Positions 1 through 13,443 of a stretch of DNA of 64,000 nucleotides are shown piece by piece. The stretch spans positions 33,815,180 through 33,879,179 of the forward strand of contig OX485808.1 in the NCBI GenBank assembly GCA_950295325.1, in the 5' to 3' direction. Both the position numbers and the translations under genes were made by a program. Below the pieces are notes generated by a model. It ran no database searches, had not been told where the DNA came from, and saw only the letters and a list, made by a program, of their open reading frames with translations. The first letter of the stretch is position 1, and every line of letters begins with the position of its first letter. The DNA is from Polytrichum commune. Lineage: Eukaryota; Streptophyta; Polytrichopsida; Polytrichales; Polytrichaceae.

Positions 1-60
1 TGTTGGGCTCTCACAATTTCATGGTCACGGCTCTTGGCTCATGTGTGAAGTGGCCCTCAG
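1..60 (+). repeat. Truncated copy of the GTGTGAAGTG dispersed repeat family
   Basis: The first 60 bases repeat, with few changes, the segment near 37260-37320 (gene-free in both places) and end in the family's terminal motif GTGTGAAGTGGCCCTCA. Other members lie at 13844-14408, 16060-16360, 36855-37320 and 47570-47880. The copy continues beyond the left window edge. No coding function is visible. Confidence 0.6.
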
Positions 61-479
61 ACTCTTAGTTGTAACTTTGGCATCCCTTCTTTTATTTTAA
101 GAGATGTAAAGCCCATTTATGTGACTCACATTTGCCAATTAGATAATTATGAGTTGATTCAACAAAAATTGTAAATGATTGCATAATCAAGACTTTGAAG
201 TGTCCACAATAGGGCCACATACGTTTTGTGTTATGCACCATTCCAAATGCCGGTGCATACTACATGTAAGAAGTTCCTCATCTCACCACCCCTCAAGATA
301 CATCTTGTTCATTGAGAAAAAGAAAAAATGTCAATGTTTTTACATTGATGTCCATAGGATGTCCGTAGGCCGTCTCTAGCCCATGTATGTATGGACTGGG
401 GGGTTGGAGATTTCTTAATTCCTAATTTCATAGGTGGACCGGTGGTTAGTGTTAGTATATATATATTTGTACTCGTTAG

Positions 480-1420
480 TCAAGTGGTATCGGGGCTTGT
501 TTCTTTTCTAATTTGTGTTTCTTGAGGATGATGTGTGTGAGGTATTTTGTGGCTATTTGAGAATGTGTCCATGAGTTTGCGGATTTTTGTTGGGGAGATA
601 TGGACATCTTGGAAGTGTTTGGCAGTGATGATGATGGGTGGTAGTGTTCTCCAACCTAGTGGGGATAGTAGTGGTTGTAGTATAGTGGATTTATAAAAAT
701 TTATATTGGTGGCTTATGTGGGGAGGTCATCATTAGCAATATGTGAATTCAAATATCTATATTTTAAGGTTTGGGTTTGGGTTTGGGTGGAAAGGTGGTT
801 TGCCCATGGTCGGAGCTCCCAACATGCATAGTATATATGGTCTTAGGCATGTAGGTCATTCATATCTTGGGAGGAGCCATGATGGTATGGTGCTTTCCCA
901 GGTCTAGTCATTGAATTTGCCAAAGTTGGTTAGTGGAAAACATCTTGTTGCAGGGTGGGCAAGAAGTGTGTTGGCTAAGGCATGTGTGGCTTTGCTATGT
1001 CGATTGGTACATAGATTGTTTGTATGTTTATTTTTCCAATAGGACATGAGGTGGACACATGTGTCGTCTTGTTGGGCTATGCATAGGTTACATTGTGGGG
1101 AGATGTTAAATTTAAGAATGTGGTTTTTTACGGTAGTCGCCTAGGTATCGGCCATAGTGAAATTTTAGGACTTGTGTTATTTGGGCATTTGTAATCCAAG
1201 GGCATCCTAGAATAGGTTGTATCATTTGTGGTGAACGTCAGTATTGGATAGCCATTTGTCTTTGTATGGTAGTGTATTTTTGGCTTGGGAGATGAGTGCA
1301 CTCACATGTTGTTTTTTAATATGTACTCTTAGGTTGCGGATTGATCCATCTTATTGTGTAGAAGTCAAGGGGATTGATGGCTAGTACGGAGTTTGGTGTC
1401 CTATAAGGTGGAATGGGTAT
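480..1420 (-). pseudogene. Decayed 3' part of a non-LTR retrotransposon ORF (CCHC plus endonuclease-like end)
   Basis: Read on the minus strand across several frames, this C/A-rich stretch gives a CCHC-like block (CNLC, then DTCVHLM about 1110-1030), a run NRHSKATHALANTLL (about 1010-960), and near 700-480 a block GWRTLPPIIITA followed by a basic tail. The same order recurs at 17278-18009 (+) and 18020-18530 (-), so the three are remnants of one family. A CCHC finger, then an RHNKA-type segment, then a PD...EFT...KY module is what R2-type non-LTR elements with a restriction-like endonuclease carry at the end of their ORF; assignment to that group is inference. Several stops and frame changes make it a relic. 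Upstream reverse transcriptase was not recognised. Confidence 0.5.
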
Positions 1421-2589
1421 TTAAAATGCATTGTTCTTTTGCTCCTTTTTAGCTAGTTTGTTGACTTCTTCATTGCCGAAAACCTCTTGTTCATGTAGTG
1501 TATAACGAGTGTTTGGTGGAAGAACACAACATTTTAGTATAGATTTGGAACTTGTACATGAGAAGAACATTGAAAATTCTACTTTCTTTTCGTTAGTAAA
1601 AAATTGAACTCCTAAGTAAGAATTTTTAAACATTGTGGAAGTCGGAATAGTAACACACACTAATTAGGATAATCAATGTAGTAATACATGCATCCCTTAG
1701 GTTGATGGTTGTTTCATCCCAATGGGGTCCTCGAGACCAATTGCGGAACATGACCTTGGTGGTATCTCTATGGTCATTTAGGTTGTGGGTAAAAGGAACT
1801 GAGTATTTCATAAGGTTTTCAACCTTTTGGATGAATGAATTTATGTATTAACGGGAATCTCCAGTAGTAGACGGTTGGCTTGCACTTCGTTATGTGTTGG
1901 TAAAGTCGTCTATTGTGGATGATACATCTCTAGTAAAACCAAGACACCCCCCACCCTCGTAAGTTGAGGGTCGAACCCTGCCAACCATGTCCCACTAGAC
2001 ACCATCTCAGATTTCCAATGTTGGTTATTGAATCTAATTAATAAACAAGAAAACGGTAGAACCGTGAGGCTCTGTCCTTTACTATGAAAGACTATAATTG
2101 TAGTTGTCCACTTTGCTCATGCCAATCCATGGTTATTCACTATACCAAACCTTTCTTGGATTTTGAGCACCTTCTTCTCAAATGCGGGTCAAGGATTGAA
2201 GCTACTTATTTATCACTCAAATTTTTGTAAATGAATAATCAAGAACTGCCAAAATAACTATAATTAACTAGACTTCTTTCAATGCATTTTAGGGAGCAAT
2301 TAGAGAGAGAGAGAGAGAGAGAGTCCACATTAAATAAAGTGGACCAAAAATAACAAGAACAAGTAACGTTGAAGTGTGAACGCAAAGTGGTTAGGAAATT
2401 TGCTCTTGAAACGAAGAAGTTGATGCATAGTCTTTGTCCTACAGACAAAACAATAACCAACATTGGGCAATCCGACGTGAATTTGAATCCGTTGGTCCTA
2501 CCCTGTTCAAGAATCATCTTAGTGCAGGATGGGGTTTATTGCTTACCTTGCGGTGGGTGGGCTTTTCGCTTCCTACCTACCTAACTAGG
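1421..2589. other. Gene-free, unclassified repeat-like sequence
   Basis: Short ORFs here show no recognisable domain. A (GA)n microsatellite lies at about 2303-2322. The segment around 1900-1990 resembles 9820-9900 (shared wording around CTCTAGTAAAAMCAAG), so part of it is a dispersed repeat. Confidence 0.5.
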
Positions 2590-2770
2590 GTTTCCGTCAA
2601 GTAGAGAGGAGATTTCACATCGGGAATCGAACCGCCAACCACTCCATTTGAAAATTGGTACCTCTCCACTATCACCCGGTAGTTTAGGGTCATCTCGAAC
2701 CACTTATTGAATCTTAATGATTTTAAATGATCAAATAGTATAACGTTTTGCGGCACTTTCACCCTCCCAA
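2590..2770 (-). repeat. Possible tRNA-derived SINE remnant
   Basis: On the minus strand a box A-like sequence (GGTGATAGTGGAGAGG, near 2665-2685) is followed about 35 bases later by a good box B (GGTTCGATTCC, near 2618-2632), the spacing of an RNA polymerase III internal promoter. No tRNA cloverleaf closes around them, which suggests a tRNA-derived SINE, not a tRNA gene. No A-tail or target duplication was identified, so this is weak. Confidence 0.3.
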
Positions 2771-3278
2771 TCAATGGGTCTATCTAAGGGTGGGTTTACA
2801 CTAGGGTTTAAGAACAAAGAAATCCAAAATCGAATGATCCTATTGGTCAAGTGGTAGATTAAGGCCCAAAGAATTTACGTCACAATCGAGTCATATATAT
2901 GACAAAATGGAGTGATGCTAATGTGGCATCACATTCCTATCAAGTCTTAACGGTCCTTGCTCAAATAAATCAAAATGAAGGCTCACTAAAAGGGTGTTTT
3001 GGGTCCCAAGGTATTGTATTCGAGCGTAACTCTCATCCATCCAACATAAAATCTCAACCACCCCTAAAAGTTTGTAAGTGTATCATCTCAAATAACTTGG
3101 ACCAAACTAATGTAGCGTCTTCAAAAGCTAATTATAGTGCCAAATTCAATTAAAATAATATCTCGCGAGCTTTATACTATTTCAAGACTTTTATGTTGGA
3201 TGAATGAGAAGTGTGCTTGTATGCAAACGTTCCCTCTCTCCAAGTTTCTTGAAACAGACCCTGACTTAAACCCCAGCT
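2771..3278. other. Gene-free; dispersed repeat fragment
   Basis: The stretch 3000-3160 is related in wording and order (CATCCATCCAA..., then ATCTCAAATAACTTGGA) to 12540-12660 and 41720-41830, so it is a member of a dispersed, non-coding repeat family. No gene is visible. Confidence 0.45.
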
Positions 3279-3281
3279 TTA

Positions 3282-3726
3282 GGGGCGGTTTACACTATGG
3301 ACCATGAAGTCGTCCCATGTAAGAGGCCTATTTCGCGTGGGACGACTTCATGGGACGACTTCCATGGTCCGAGTTACTAAAATATTAGTTTTCATGGTTC
3401 ATGGGCCCTTCACTAGGTGTAAACCGAATGTGGACCATGAAGAATGACCATGCACCAAAAAGGCTTAAAACGGCATTTTTCTGACATGGGCCCTTGCTCT
3501 TTTTCCCGGACCACCTCTTTTGCTTGTCCCAACGGAAAACCCGTTGGACCATGGCAGTGGATAGAGTAGGCTTAAAAAATAATATTTTGTGGACCTCAAC
3601 TTCCGTGGTCACTCTGCCATTTTTTCCTTGGTGTAAACCCAAGTCGTCCCGGGATGACTTCAACGTCCAATCACATCGCTTAGACGGCCGTGGGACGACT
3701 TCATGGTCCATAGTGTAAACCGCCCC
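3282..3726. mobile_element. Tourist-like MITE (PIF/Harbinger type), 445 bp
   Basis: The element is bounded by near-perfect terminal inverted repeats of about 37 bp beginning GGGGCGGTTTACACTATGG, and flanked on both sides by TTA (3279-3281 and 3727-3729). A TTA duplication with a GGGGC start is the signature of PIF/Harbinger-derived Tourist MITEs. The motif GGGACGACTTCATGG recurs several times inside, in both orientations. No transposase is encoded; the two overlapping ORFs inside are artefacts of the palindrome. The good TIR match suggests a fairly young insertion. Confidence 0.85.
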
Positions 3727-3729
3727 TTA

Positions 3730-6700
3730 GTAACAAACCTTCAACTTAATTACATGGCTGCCACAAATCCTTGACCCGGGTGGAGATGACACAACGAGCA
3801 TTCATATCGATGACTTTGCAACTACAAATCCATCCTTTTGTAATATACCCTTAAAGAGTTGCACCTAGGCGGCTCCAAGTCATGGATAGGCTTGTGTTTT
3901 GGGTAATATTTGCATGGCTCCCCAAATCCCTCCCCGTAAGCATCCACAAATCCCGATTCACCTCATTGGTCTAGAGCTTCAAACTACCGATCCGCATGTA
4001 CAAATCTTTGACTTGGATTCGTGATTTGTAACCTTTTCCAACCGCTAACGCAGAGGATGCTAAAATCAACACCCCATTCAAAACCAACACCTTTAAATTT
4101 TGCATAATAAGTACTTATCGATTATGAGAATGTTCATCATGTGAACATCAGGCCCCCTAACGGTTTTCAGTGACAACACAATTTTCACTTCAAAAAATAT
4201 TTCTTATTTGTTCAATACTGAAAAACACCAAAAGGGGGGGGGGGAAGCAATATACCTAGTATTTTTTTCCATATGAGAATTCATTTTCCAGTTCATACAT
4301 CGACCTCATGTATGCCAAATACCTTAACTTATTGGTTTAAGGTGTCGTTACCCTACACTTGTGTGAGTTTAAGATGCTTTGTATTAAATGAATTGGATCT
4401 CATTCTTGTGTTTCAGATTAGATTAGGTATGCCACCTAATCAATCAATTTTCCAAGACTTTCGTCCACTTCTCTACAACCACGGTCTAGAGATCTCAAGA
4501 GTTGGGAATCAAAATTAAGGTATGCATGTCTTATGTGGTCACTCTTCTTGATTGGATACTTATATTTGAATGGTTTGTGGCAAAGTCTGTAGTTAACTAT
4601 GGACACCAAATGTGCTCCGATAGAATTGAACTAGTGTGCGCAACATATAGACATCATGCTAGATTCAAATTTCGGCATAATTGGAAGGGCATATGTGATC
4701 ACTCAAAAAGAAAGATGTCCTTGAGTTGGGCTTCCTATGACTTTTGCATCTCAACTATGATTCCAAGATTTGAAAGAATATTTTTTTGTGATTCAAATTT
4801 GCTAACCAAATGAGTCAGTTTCCAATTCGATCCAATGGTCAAAGTTGATTGTGGAGTGGGGAGTGCCCACAATACGACCACAAACCATAAGGTAATGTGG
4901 CAATGACCACCTACCATATGATCATGTGCATTCTTATTTCATCCATAGCCTACCTGGTCAAAGCGGTTTTGCATGTAAATATCATAATCATAATGAGATT
5001 TTTGTAAAGGTTTGTACATGATACCATTGTCATATTTGGTGTCATTAAAAAACAATAACATTTTAACAACGGTATCATAACAATGTTGGGTGGATTTTGC
5101 CATTCACAACATTTTTCATATCCATAATAGTGTTCATGTATGGCTGACAATATTTCATGAAATATTCCCCTATACATATTAAGGAATATTATATATAATA
5201 TTGTCAATCCCACATAACAATGTTACGGATGTGAATAATGTTATGTTCAACTCACATTGAATGATAACAAGTCCTGGCTAAATCTTGTACGTGCGTCTAA
5301 GGGGTACATTATACCCAGCCAAAAGAGAATCTTCAAAATGAAAGGTAAGGTTACCCAACCCAAGTTTTATGCCCGCCATGAAAGGGTACCTTTTACCTAG
5401 CCAAATTAAGACTACATGTAGGGTCATTAGGATTGCCACTTAAACAACCTTAGCATATTTAAGGGTAATTAAGATTACGCTTTAATTAACCTTAGTGTAC
5501 TTGAAGGAAGTTGTGGATAAAAGGCAGAGTTACAGAAGATAAAAACAGTTTTAATACACATTCAACATGATTTTTTTTAAATACTATGTTTAGACACGGA
5601 AAATCCATGATAAATTCTTCAGTTGTACATAGTTACGATCAACTTCGTGAGATGATCTTATCATGTTCAATCTTGAATGCAACACACACACACACATAAC
5701 TTACTTTCAAAAGTGAATTCGGTCAACCCCCCAAATTGGACACTTGTATTTGAATGGAATACGGAGTGCTTGTAGTTGTGAATAGACACCCATATGACAT
5801 GTGTTCCAATGAGATTGGACAACATGCTCAAAATTATATAGGTGTGACCATTCTAAGTTTAAGAGTGAACAACATTGGGAGGCAAATGTGGCCATTTAAA
5901 GAGAAAGTGAATCTTCACTTTGACCTAGTATGCTAACTTTTACATCTCAACTCCATTTTTGAAACTTGGAAAGATGATTTTTGTGATTCGCAATTGCTAA
6001 CTAGATGAAACAAGTCCCAATCAAATTCAGTGACCATAAGGTAGATGTGCGAAATTCAGTTACTTATTGCAACTGGACACCTATATTTGAGTGGTACGTG
6101 GCTTCAAGAACGGACACTAAGAAGATATGTGTTTACAAGAGATTGAACTGAGATTTTCAAAATGTGCTACCCATTCTAGGGTCAATAGTCAACATAAGTG
6201 AGTGAGTGTGTGTGTGTGTGTGTGGATCATTACCAATCATTTTAAAGGAAATTCAAAAGTTAGTATTGAAAACCATGCAGGATGAGTGGCAGTTTGCATG
6301 GGTCCGCATGTGCATCATGGACGGAGACCACTTTTCATCCCCATATGCAAATGCAAATCCAGGAACGATCGGGGCTTGCTCTGAAGCGTCCCAAATCCCT
6401 TCCGTCTTATACTTTCCATCAACATTGTGTGCCCTGGGGCTTTGACACAGTATTGGAGGATTCCATTCAGTGACTTTGCTTTAATGTTGGTTTTTTTTGT
6501 ATGAATTTCAATTTACAACATCCAAGGGTGAAATTCGAAGTGGTGAGCTCGTCAATTAGCTCAATCCTCACACATGTGGAAAGATTTTTTGGTTTCAAAA
6601 TTTTGGTTTGTCACCTTTAGGGTTTGACATGTTTTTTCTTTTTTTATTAAATTTGTTGTTGTTGTTGGAATTCCATCCGATTTCTTTGCTTTCCCGGGAT

Positions 6701-9029
6701 CCATCATGGATGATGGATGGATGAATTCTATCCAATGGCTAAACCCCTACCTTCTCTTCTCTTGTCAGCAACTTTGTGACTGTTGAGCAGACTTTTTTGA
6801 ACAATGCATAGAATGTCCCTTCAACTACTATTTAACCCATTAAAAATATATAATAATAATAACCACAAACAACAATTAAACTCTCAGTCTCTCACCACAC
6901 TTATAAGTATACATGTACGTCATAAGGTCATTTGGCTATCGTTTAATTAACCCCTTCAAACCAAAGTGGGCCCTATCCCAGTAGGAGGATTTCACCAATA
7001 TTAGCACCCACCCTCCTTATGAAACACTTGTGAACACAACCCACAATGAGCGGAATTAAGGGAACATATGTTTTTCTAAGGGCCTCCAAGACACATCCAA
7101 CGGTGAGGATCGGTCTAGATCCAAGATCCAGGGTCTTCCTGAGCACAGGTGGACTCATCTCCATCGTTGATGTCAACTCTATCCATTTTAAGAAGCTAAA
7201 GTAGTGGAATAAACTATGTGTTGGAAATCATTGGAAGGTGTGGGGCCTTATTATATCTCCTTGAGAAAGGGGATCACATTTTAAATTAGTTGGGCCACTC
7301 CAAGGCCCAGCCTGGCTTGGACACGGAGGCTTCGCCACTAGGTACTAGTAGGGGGCCAATATAAGCAACACAATGAACATAGAACTCAATATAATACAAT
7401 AAAATCCCTCCTTTTTACCATTATTTTTATGTTTATTTTTTAAAGAGGGTTTTGCCCCAAGTGCCACCCGTGTACCTCATTGCAAGGAACTCAAACGGCA
7501 CATGGCACACACTCCCATCAAATTCTTCGGATGACGTTGTTGTATCGGACAAAACAAAAGCCTCTCGGGAAGTAGGAGGCGGTGGTTGGGCATGCTTTTC
7601 GATGCGGTTTTACTACACCGTGGCAAGTCGAATTTAGTATGAATGATGAGTTCAAATATAGAATCCTCCTTTCTTTTGGGTTTGACCAACATACGGGTGT
7701 TACCGATGAGGTTGCCCTTGGGACATCGCACTTACTTGGAAATAACGTACAAATAGTAAGATTTCTCATCGTGGGTTTGGAGTGAAACGGGCATAATACT
7801 ATACCCTTGTTATATTGGGGTTCTCTTTACAAGATGAACAATGTTCAACTTGAGTATTGTTCAATCTGTCACATTGAAACCAACAAACTACGAAGTTATG
7901 AGCATTGAGCAACCCCGCCTTGAAAACTAAGTGATGGTTGACAAATGCTACTTTTTGTCGGTTGTTTGAAGAGGTTGAGTAATCAATTTATAGTCGAAAT
8001 CAAGTGATGGAAGTGTTGATAAGTAGTACAATGTAACTATTAAGACTTCAAGAGATTTTACTGGTTGTTTGAGAGGAATCGGATGAAGGAAAACCACAAG
8101 ATGTCAACATGTACATTCCACCCTCGATATTGTTTAACACTTCAGAGCAAGGAGACTTGTAACACTTATGTGTTGTTAACACTTTTAACCCTTTATTGCC
8201 CCCATTAACCCACGGGGTTATCTTTTAGATCACCACCTCACATCATCATTTGGGTCCCATTTGGCATGGTGATTCTTATATATTTCAAGAACAGATCAAC
8301 ACAAGTCCTTTTAGATTTCAAGATGATATGAAGAAGAACGATGCTCCAAGATGAATTTGATCCTCGTAGAAGGTCACTAAGGCTCGAGCGAGGAGGCAAG
8401 TCTTCTTGCCCGTGGGTGTTGCTGCTTGTAAAAATGAACTATGTTTAAGAGTTTGAGATAACCCAAAGCAAACATGTTCCAAAGACGGCATTCAAGTTCA
8501 CATCAAGTGTGAGACACCGCACCAGGCCACCCTGAGATAGGTGCACACAATAGGAAAACAAAAAATAAGATGGGAAATTTAGTCCACCTCTAGTTCTCGA
8601 TGGCAAACATCATAAGAATTGTGGCTAGCGCATGTTAATCCCGCTGCCCTTGTGTAGGCCATTGGGAATACTTCTCATGCAATTCTAGGACGTTGTGCAA
8701 GGTAAGAGAGACTAGTGGATGTCACAACAAAAACACATCTAATGCATGGGCGTCCATAGATTTAGAAACTCACCGAGGAGCATGGACATCACAAAGATTT
8801 CTCATGCAATGTTCATGGGCGTCACTAGAACATGCTAATCCTATAAGTGACCCATCATCCAGTCAATGAACTTTGACCGCCTCTAGAAGAGGCATGTGAA
8901 CTTCAACTTTGAAAATTCAAATCCTCACATGTATAGCTAAAGTAAATCCATAGCCTTCTCCATCATGGACCTAAATTTCTAGCCTCTCTAAATCATCAAA
9001 TCATAAATTTGTCACAACATCATAACATT
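3730..9029. other. 5.3-kb gene-free stretch with dispersed repeats
   Basis: No gene is supported. Parts at about 4550-4830, 5740-6005 and 6065-6180 share phrases (TATTTGAGTGGTAYGTGG; GTGTTTAMAAGAGATTGRAC; reminders of AATCTTCACTTTGA) with 32490-32600, 33320-33560, 35570-35870 and 47100-47250, so they belong to a dispersed repeat family. A (GT)n microsatellite lies at about 6205-6226 and (CA)n near 5684-5697. The segment 7450-7790 holds several short overlapping ORFs but none is recognisable. Confidence 0.5.
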
Positions 9030-9230
9030 GATACATATGATCACTTAACAAGCACAAGAATCCTCACTTTGATTATGAATAAGAAATTCATATGAGCTCC
9101 ATATATTATGAGGCAAATGGCTATGGGCACGATTTGGATTTGCTATTCATCTGACATCAATTGCATGTTCCATGTCCTACGAGAAATGGGTGCAGAGATA
9201 AAAGCATGCGAATAGCACGCATGTATTTTA
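9030..9230 (+). repeat. Dispersed repeat copy (shared with 33320-33560 and 35600-35870)
   Basis: Starting at a phrase like ATGATCACTTAACAAGCACA, this copy aligns over about 200 bases with 33340-33560 and 35650-35870, including the phrases CACTTTGATWATGAATAAG and GAAATGGGTGCAGAGA. The repeat is non-coding in all copies and its class is unknown. Confidence 0.6.
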
Positions 9231-11457
9231 TGTATGTTCCATGGTCAAGTACATAAATCCTCAAATGTCACAACACTGGAATACAAAAGAGGTTGGTGCA
9301 AAAGAGCTTGAAGCTTAAATCCCAAAGAGGTTTGGATTTTGTGGCCATCTATGTTTGCATGGTGTGGAATGGATGGTGTTTGAAGATATTTTGAGCTATG
9401 TACATGTTTGTAAATGCCAACCACAACATGATTTGTACATGATGAACCTAATTCAATTTCATCCAACTTATAAAACTTCATAGCCTCACTTTCATCCAAA
9501 GCAACTCTTATTGAGGTGAATTCATTGAAGAGGGGAGCATAACTTCTATAAAAATGATCTTAACAATTAATAATTAACACTTATAAGTGTATTTTTTAAT
9601 TTTTTGGGAGTGCAATGTTCCTTAACACATAAATGATTTTAGCACTTATTGGGATGACACATATCAAGGGTGGATTGCTTTTATTTGATTATGGCAACAC
9701 TAGGATCTTGACCGACTATGCCTAAAACTCTCCCAAACACTACTGCAAGATGTTGTTGCCCACGTAAGCACACTACAAGCCCACCATAGTGGGCTTGGAG
9801 TTTGTGTCGTTTGGGTGGCATCTCTATAAACTCATCTACCGTGGATAAAAGGGCTCTAGTAAAAACAAGTCCCCTATAAGGTTGAGGACTTACTCAATTC
9901 TAATTGAGCTCTATTACACTAATTTGGGATCTAGATGCCATTTCATGGAGTCCATTGTCTTAGACATTTATAAAATATATTATAATTCACTATGTTTTCA
10001 CCTACACAATGGACGAGTTTACATAGACGCCACGAATACACAGCCACCATATCCAACTTGTTTCATCACCGAAGGCCGGCGATGGAAAGAAGGATCCTAA
10101 TCCAAACACGGTCCCTTCTCCACATTCAAGCATATTGGGTCAATTTTTTGGACCCACAAATTATTATTATTATTATTTTCCCATGTACAGAACCCCGAGA
10201 AGGCTTTGGTGACATTTGAGGGTAAACTATAGATGGGACAACATTGTTGTTTGCTATCCAAACTCCAAACATTGTTGTTTTCTATAGTATGATATTTTAG
10301 GTGGGAGTCCCACATGCAATGGTGTAATACGGTCTTTTAACTCTTCCAACGTTGACATGTCAATAGTTTGTTTCAAATTTCGAGAATATGATGATTACTC
10401 CATGTCCTCTAGCTTCCGAATTTGGAAAAACAAAGCAGTAACCCCCATTTTGAATTGGCTACATTAAACTACGTTATGGCTATAATATTAGGAGAATTTT
10501 GAATCTTCTTGTCAACCTATGCAACTACATGGTTAAGGGTAATTCTCCACTTGTCCTTTAACAAGATGCAACCCCGGGACCCCTAGTCAATGCAAGCCTT
10601 GTGTGTAAGCAACCGGTTGTCTCTAAAACCAAATATAGATCCTCACTTGAGGTAGAGGAGTCTTAAATGTTTATTTTTATTTTATTTTATTTAAAAAAAT
10701 CCCAATTAGCCCAATTTTCCTAGGATATGAACTCGTGATTAGTATGAGATGGTTAGCAAATCTTAATTGAGTTTGTAGTCAATTTCCTCATAATTTTTTG
10801 AGCTCACATGATCTCCCCTTTCCATTTGACTTTTTTCAAATAACCAAAGTTTTTCTTAAAAACTCAGTAAAGTTCTCTCAGTATAGCGGAGGCATCCGGC
10901 TATCCCAATGCACCTACAAGAACTTGTTATAGAGGTTTTCGAGTAGGTTTTAGTTAAGTAGTTTTCACACATGGTCTTCATTGTTATTATCTACCAAGCA
11001 ATGAATGTTGGATAGTTTTTGTCCCATCCCTTAATGCCTTACTACTCATCTAGCTTACCATCGACGTTTGTTAATGGAGTTGCTCATGCCCTCATAGCTA
11101 AGACTAAAAGCAACCAATCACAAGGCGGGATGCGACACTTTTAAAAGTTCCACATTCTTACCTCGTCTCTAAGTACATATGGGAAGGTCAATGTTTGAGG
11201 CTTAAATTCTCCACTTTTAAACCATGCCACATCATTTACCGACTAGGCTCAGGACTAGGTAGTGTTGATGGTGTGAAGGCCGTGTTTTTAGAACCAACTT
11301 TTAGGCTTAGCTAAAGTCAAGTGGAAAGGGGGCATGAGTATCTTATGATTTGCACAATTTGTTAGAAAGGTCTAGGTGGACATCTTTGTTGATATTGTGG
11401 AAGGCAGAAGTGTAACACCTCCTACCCTTCGTGCATGACAATGTAGATTAGAAGTAC
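9231..11457. other. Gene-free stretch with repeat fragments
   Basis: No gene is visible. A short (TTA)n run lies near 10158-10180. The part 10640-10880 belongs to a second dispersed family (phrase CCTCATAATTTTTKGAG) also found at 18640-19060, 19830-20180 and 45230-45570. Confidence 0.45.
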
Positions 11458-11629
11458 GGCATGGTGGATCACTAATTAGGAGTTGTGGATAAATTATTGA
11501 ATATAAAAATTGCTTAATTGATTACACGGTACACTAGACCACCGCATGATGGATCACTAATCAGGATTTGTGGATAAATCATTGAATGTAACAATTGCTT
11601 AATTGATTACATGGTACACTAGATCACTT
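11458..11629 (+). repeat. Tandem duplication, two units of about 86 bp
   Basis: The sequence from about 11458 (GCATGGTGGATCACTAAT) is repeated in direct orientation from about 11544 (GCATGATGGATCACTAAT), each unit ending in GGTACACTAGAYCAC. The copies differ at several sites, so the duplication is not recent. No gene overlaps it. Confidence 0.75.
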
Positions 11630-13443
11630 GAAAAGGGAAAAGTGGCCCACCGGCAAAGAGGCTCTAAATTTATGCTTGCTCGTACCGGAGCCCATCAATG
11701 CACTTGGAGTCTCCATGTTTTCCTATGTTTTAAAAAACAATTGCTTACATTTTAGGGTATTTGTTAGAGGTGAGGTTTGGAGGCTTGGGCGGTTGACATA
11801 GTGACGATTTGTGATCATGCATATTTGCCATGTTTACTTCATGACTTTGTGTACTCAAGTTTGGGTGCTTTCATGACTTGAACCACTATAGCACCCATCC
11901 TTGATCCATTCTCCTTGGTTTTAGAAAAAGAAAAAAAACGTCTCCGATGTTGCCACTAGCGTGAACTATGGTGTTGCTGCTTCATTTTCAAGTTGATCTA
12001 AATTTATATGGAATCTTAAAACATGCATTACGAGAATTACATGGGCCGTGACAACTACAACCTCCTCTCAAAGGTGAACACCTTCAACATGCGCAAATAA
12101 GTAGCCTGACACCTATCTCATCCAAGGGGAAGCCCCTAATAGATTCCCACATGGTTGGTTGAAAATGTATGGCTCACGATGATACCCCCACTATGTTTGG
12201 GTGGATCATAGGTGGGTAGGGTGTGCCAGAAACCAAGTGTTGGGAAGGTCACCCATCTGAGTACTATTCTAGCAACTCAACCTTGGAGTTCCCTTGAGAT
12301 CCAGGTTTTATCCTTGGGTTTGAGCCACTAATTGGTTTTATACATATACTTCAGCTTAATAATGTCACTTGGCATTGGATAAAATAAGGCGATAATTGGG
12401 TGCACCTACTTTAGTTTGTTCTCAATGTTCATTAGGTGGGCTTAGTATGAAGAAGTCTCACGTTTCTTAGACGATTGTGTTTTGATTCTCGCAATTAAAA
12501 AATTGTTCTAGTGTGGCCTCATTCCCCCGGCGAGAGGGAATTATCTCATACAAACATACCTCGCATTCACCCAACATTAAAACTTGACCCCTTATAGGTT
12601 CGTGGCTAATTCATCTCAAACAACTTTCACTAGGCTAATTCAAGGTCTTATTCACCCCCGCCCGGAACAAACAAACAAAGAAGAAGAAGAAGCTTTCAAT
12701 TTACACCCTAATAAATATCAATGCCGGCCAATCCACCAAGTACGTAGTGTAACCTACTTACACCTATTTGGTTGATTCTTACACTCCCCCCAACAGACTC
12801 TTCCTTCACGTTGGCCCTTCAGGTCAAAGTTCCTCTCCTCCTCTTGATTCTTACACCCATTAGCCGTTGGGCCTCCCGGACTTTTAAATCAATTTCATTT
12901 CATTATGCACTCAATCGAGTCCAAACTTAATTAGTGTGACAACCTTTCAAAGGGTTGGCAACTTCAATTCCCTTATTATTAGGCTCTTTGGGATTGTCAT
13001 GGCTGTAAGTTAGTTCTCAATTTGGGAGTGTTATAGGCAATGCTAAGTGAACACTAATTAAAAAAACAAGCAAGCTTCCTGATTAATGAATACTTTCCCC
13101 AAAGCAATCTGGGCAATGCAATGACCTGGAGCTTAAACTGATGGCCAGAAATATGTATTTGAATAAGTGGCCGTTAAACTGTGCCAGGGCTGAAGGAGGG
13201 CCAATTGCATTGCATTGGACCTATTTTCTGCAATGGAAAATTCCTTGGGGTCCCCCAAAGAAAGCTGGGAAAACAACTGAATTGGACCAAATAAGCTTGT
13301 GTACAGGTGGAGAAGTGGAGGATAGAATAAACCACAAAAAAACATACTAGGTAGGTATAGTATATTCCTTCTCTTGCCAACTCCTCGAAGGAGTTCATGA
13401 GTATATCGTAATTCCAAAACCAAAACATTGAATCGTGTGCTTA
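11630..13443. other. Gene-free stretch
   Basis: Nothing coding is supported. The part 12540-12660 is a copy of the dispersed family also seen at 3000-3160 and 41720-41830. The 124-codon minus ORF at 13133-13507 overlaps the start of a MITE and has no recognisable domain. Confidence 0.45.

Noticed and set aside
2595-2640. tRNA gene on the minus strand
   Set aside because: Box B is good but no acceptor stem or anticodon arm can be formed; kept only as a weak SINE candidate.
4228-4246. Homopolymer and simple repeats (also 16389, 18305, 27018, 6205, 2303)
   Set aside because: Ordinary microsatellites without associated structure.
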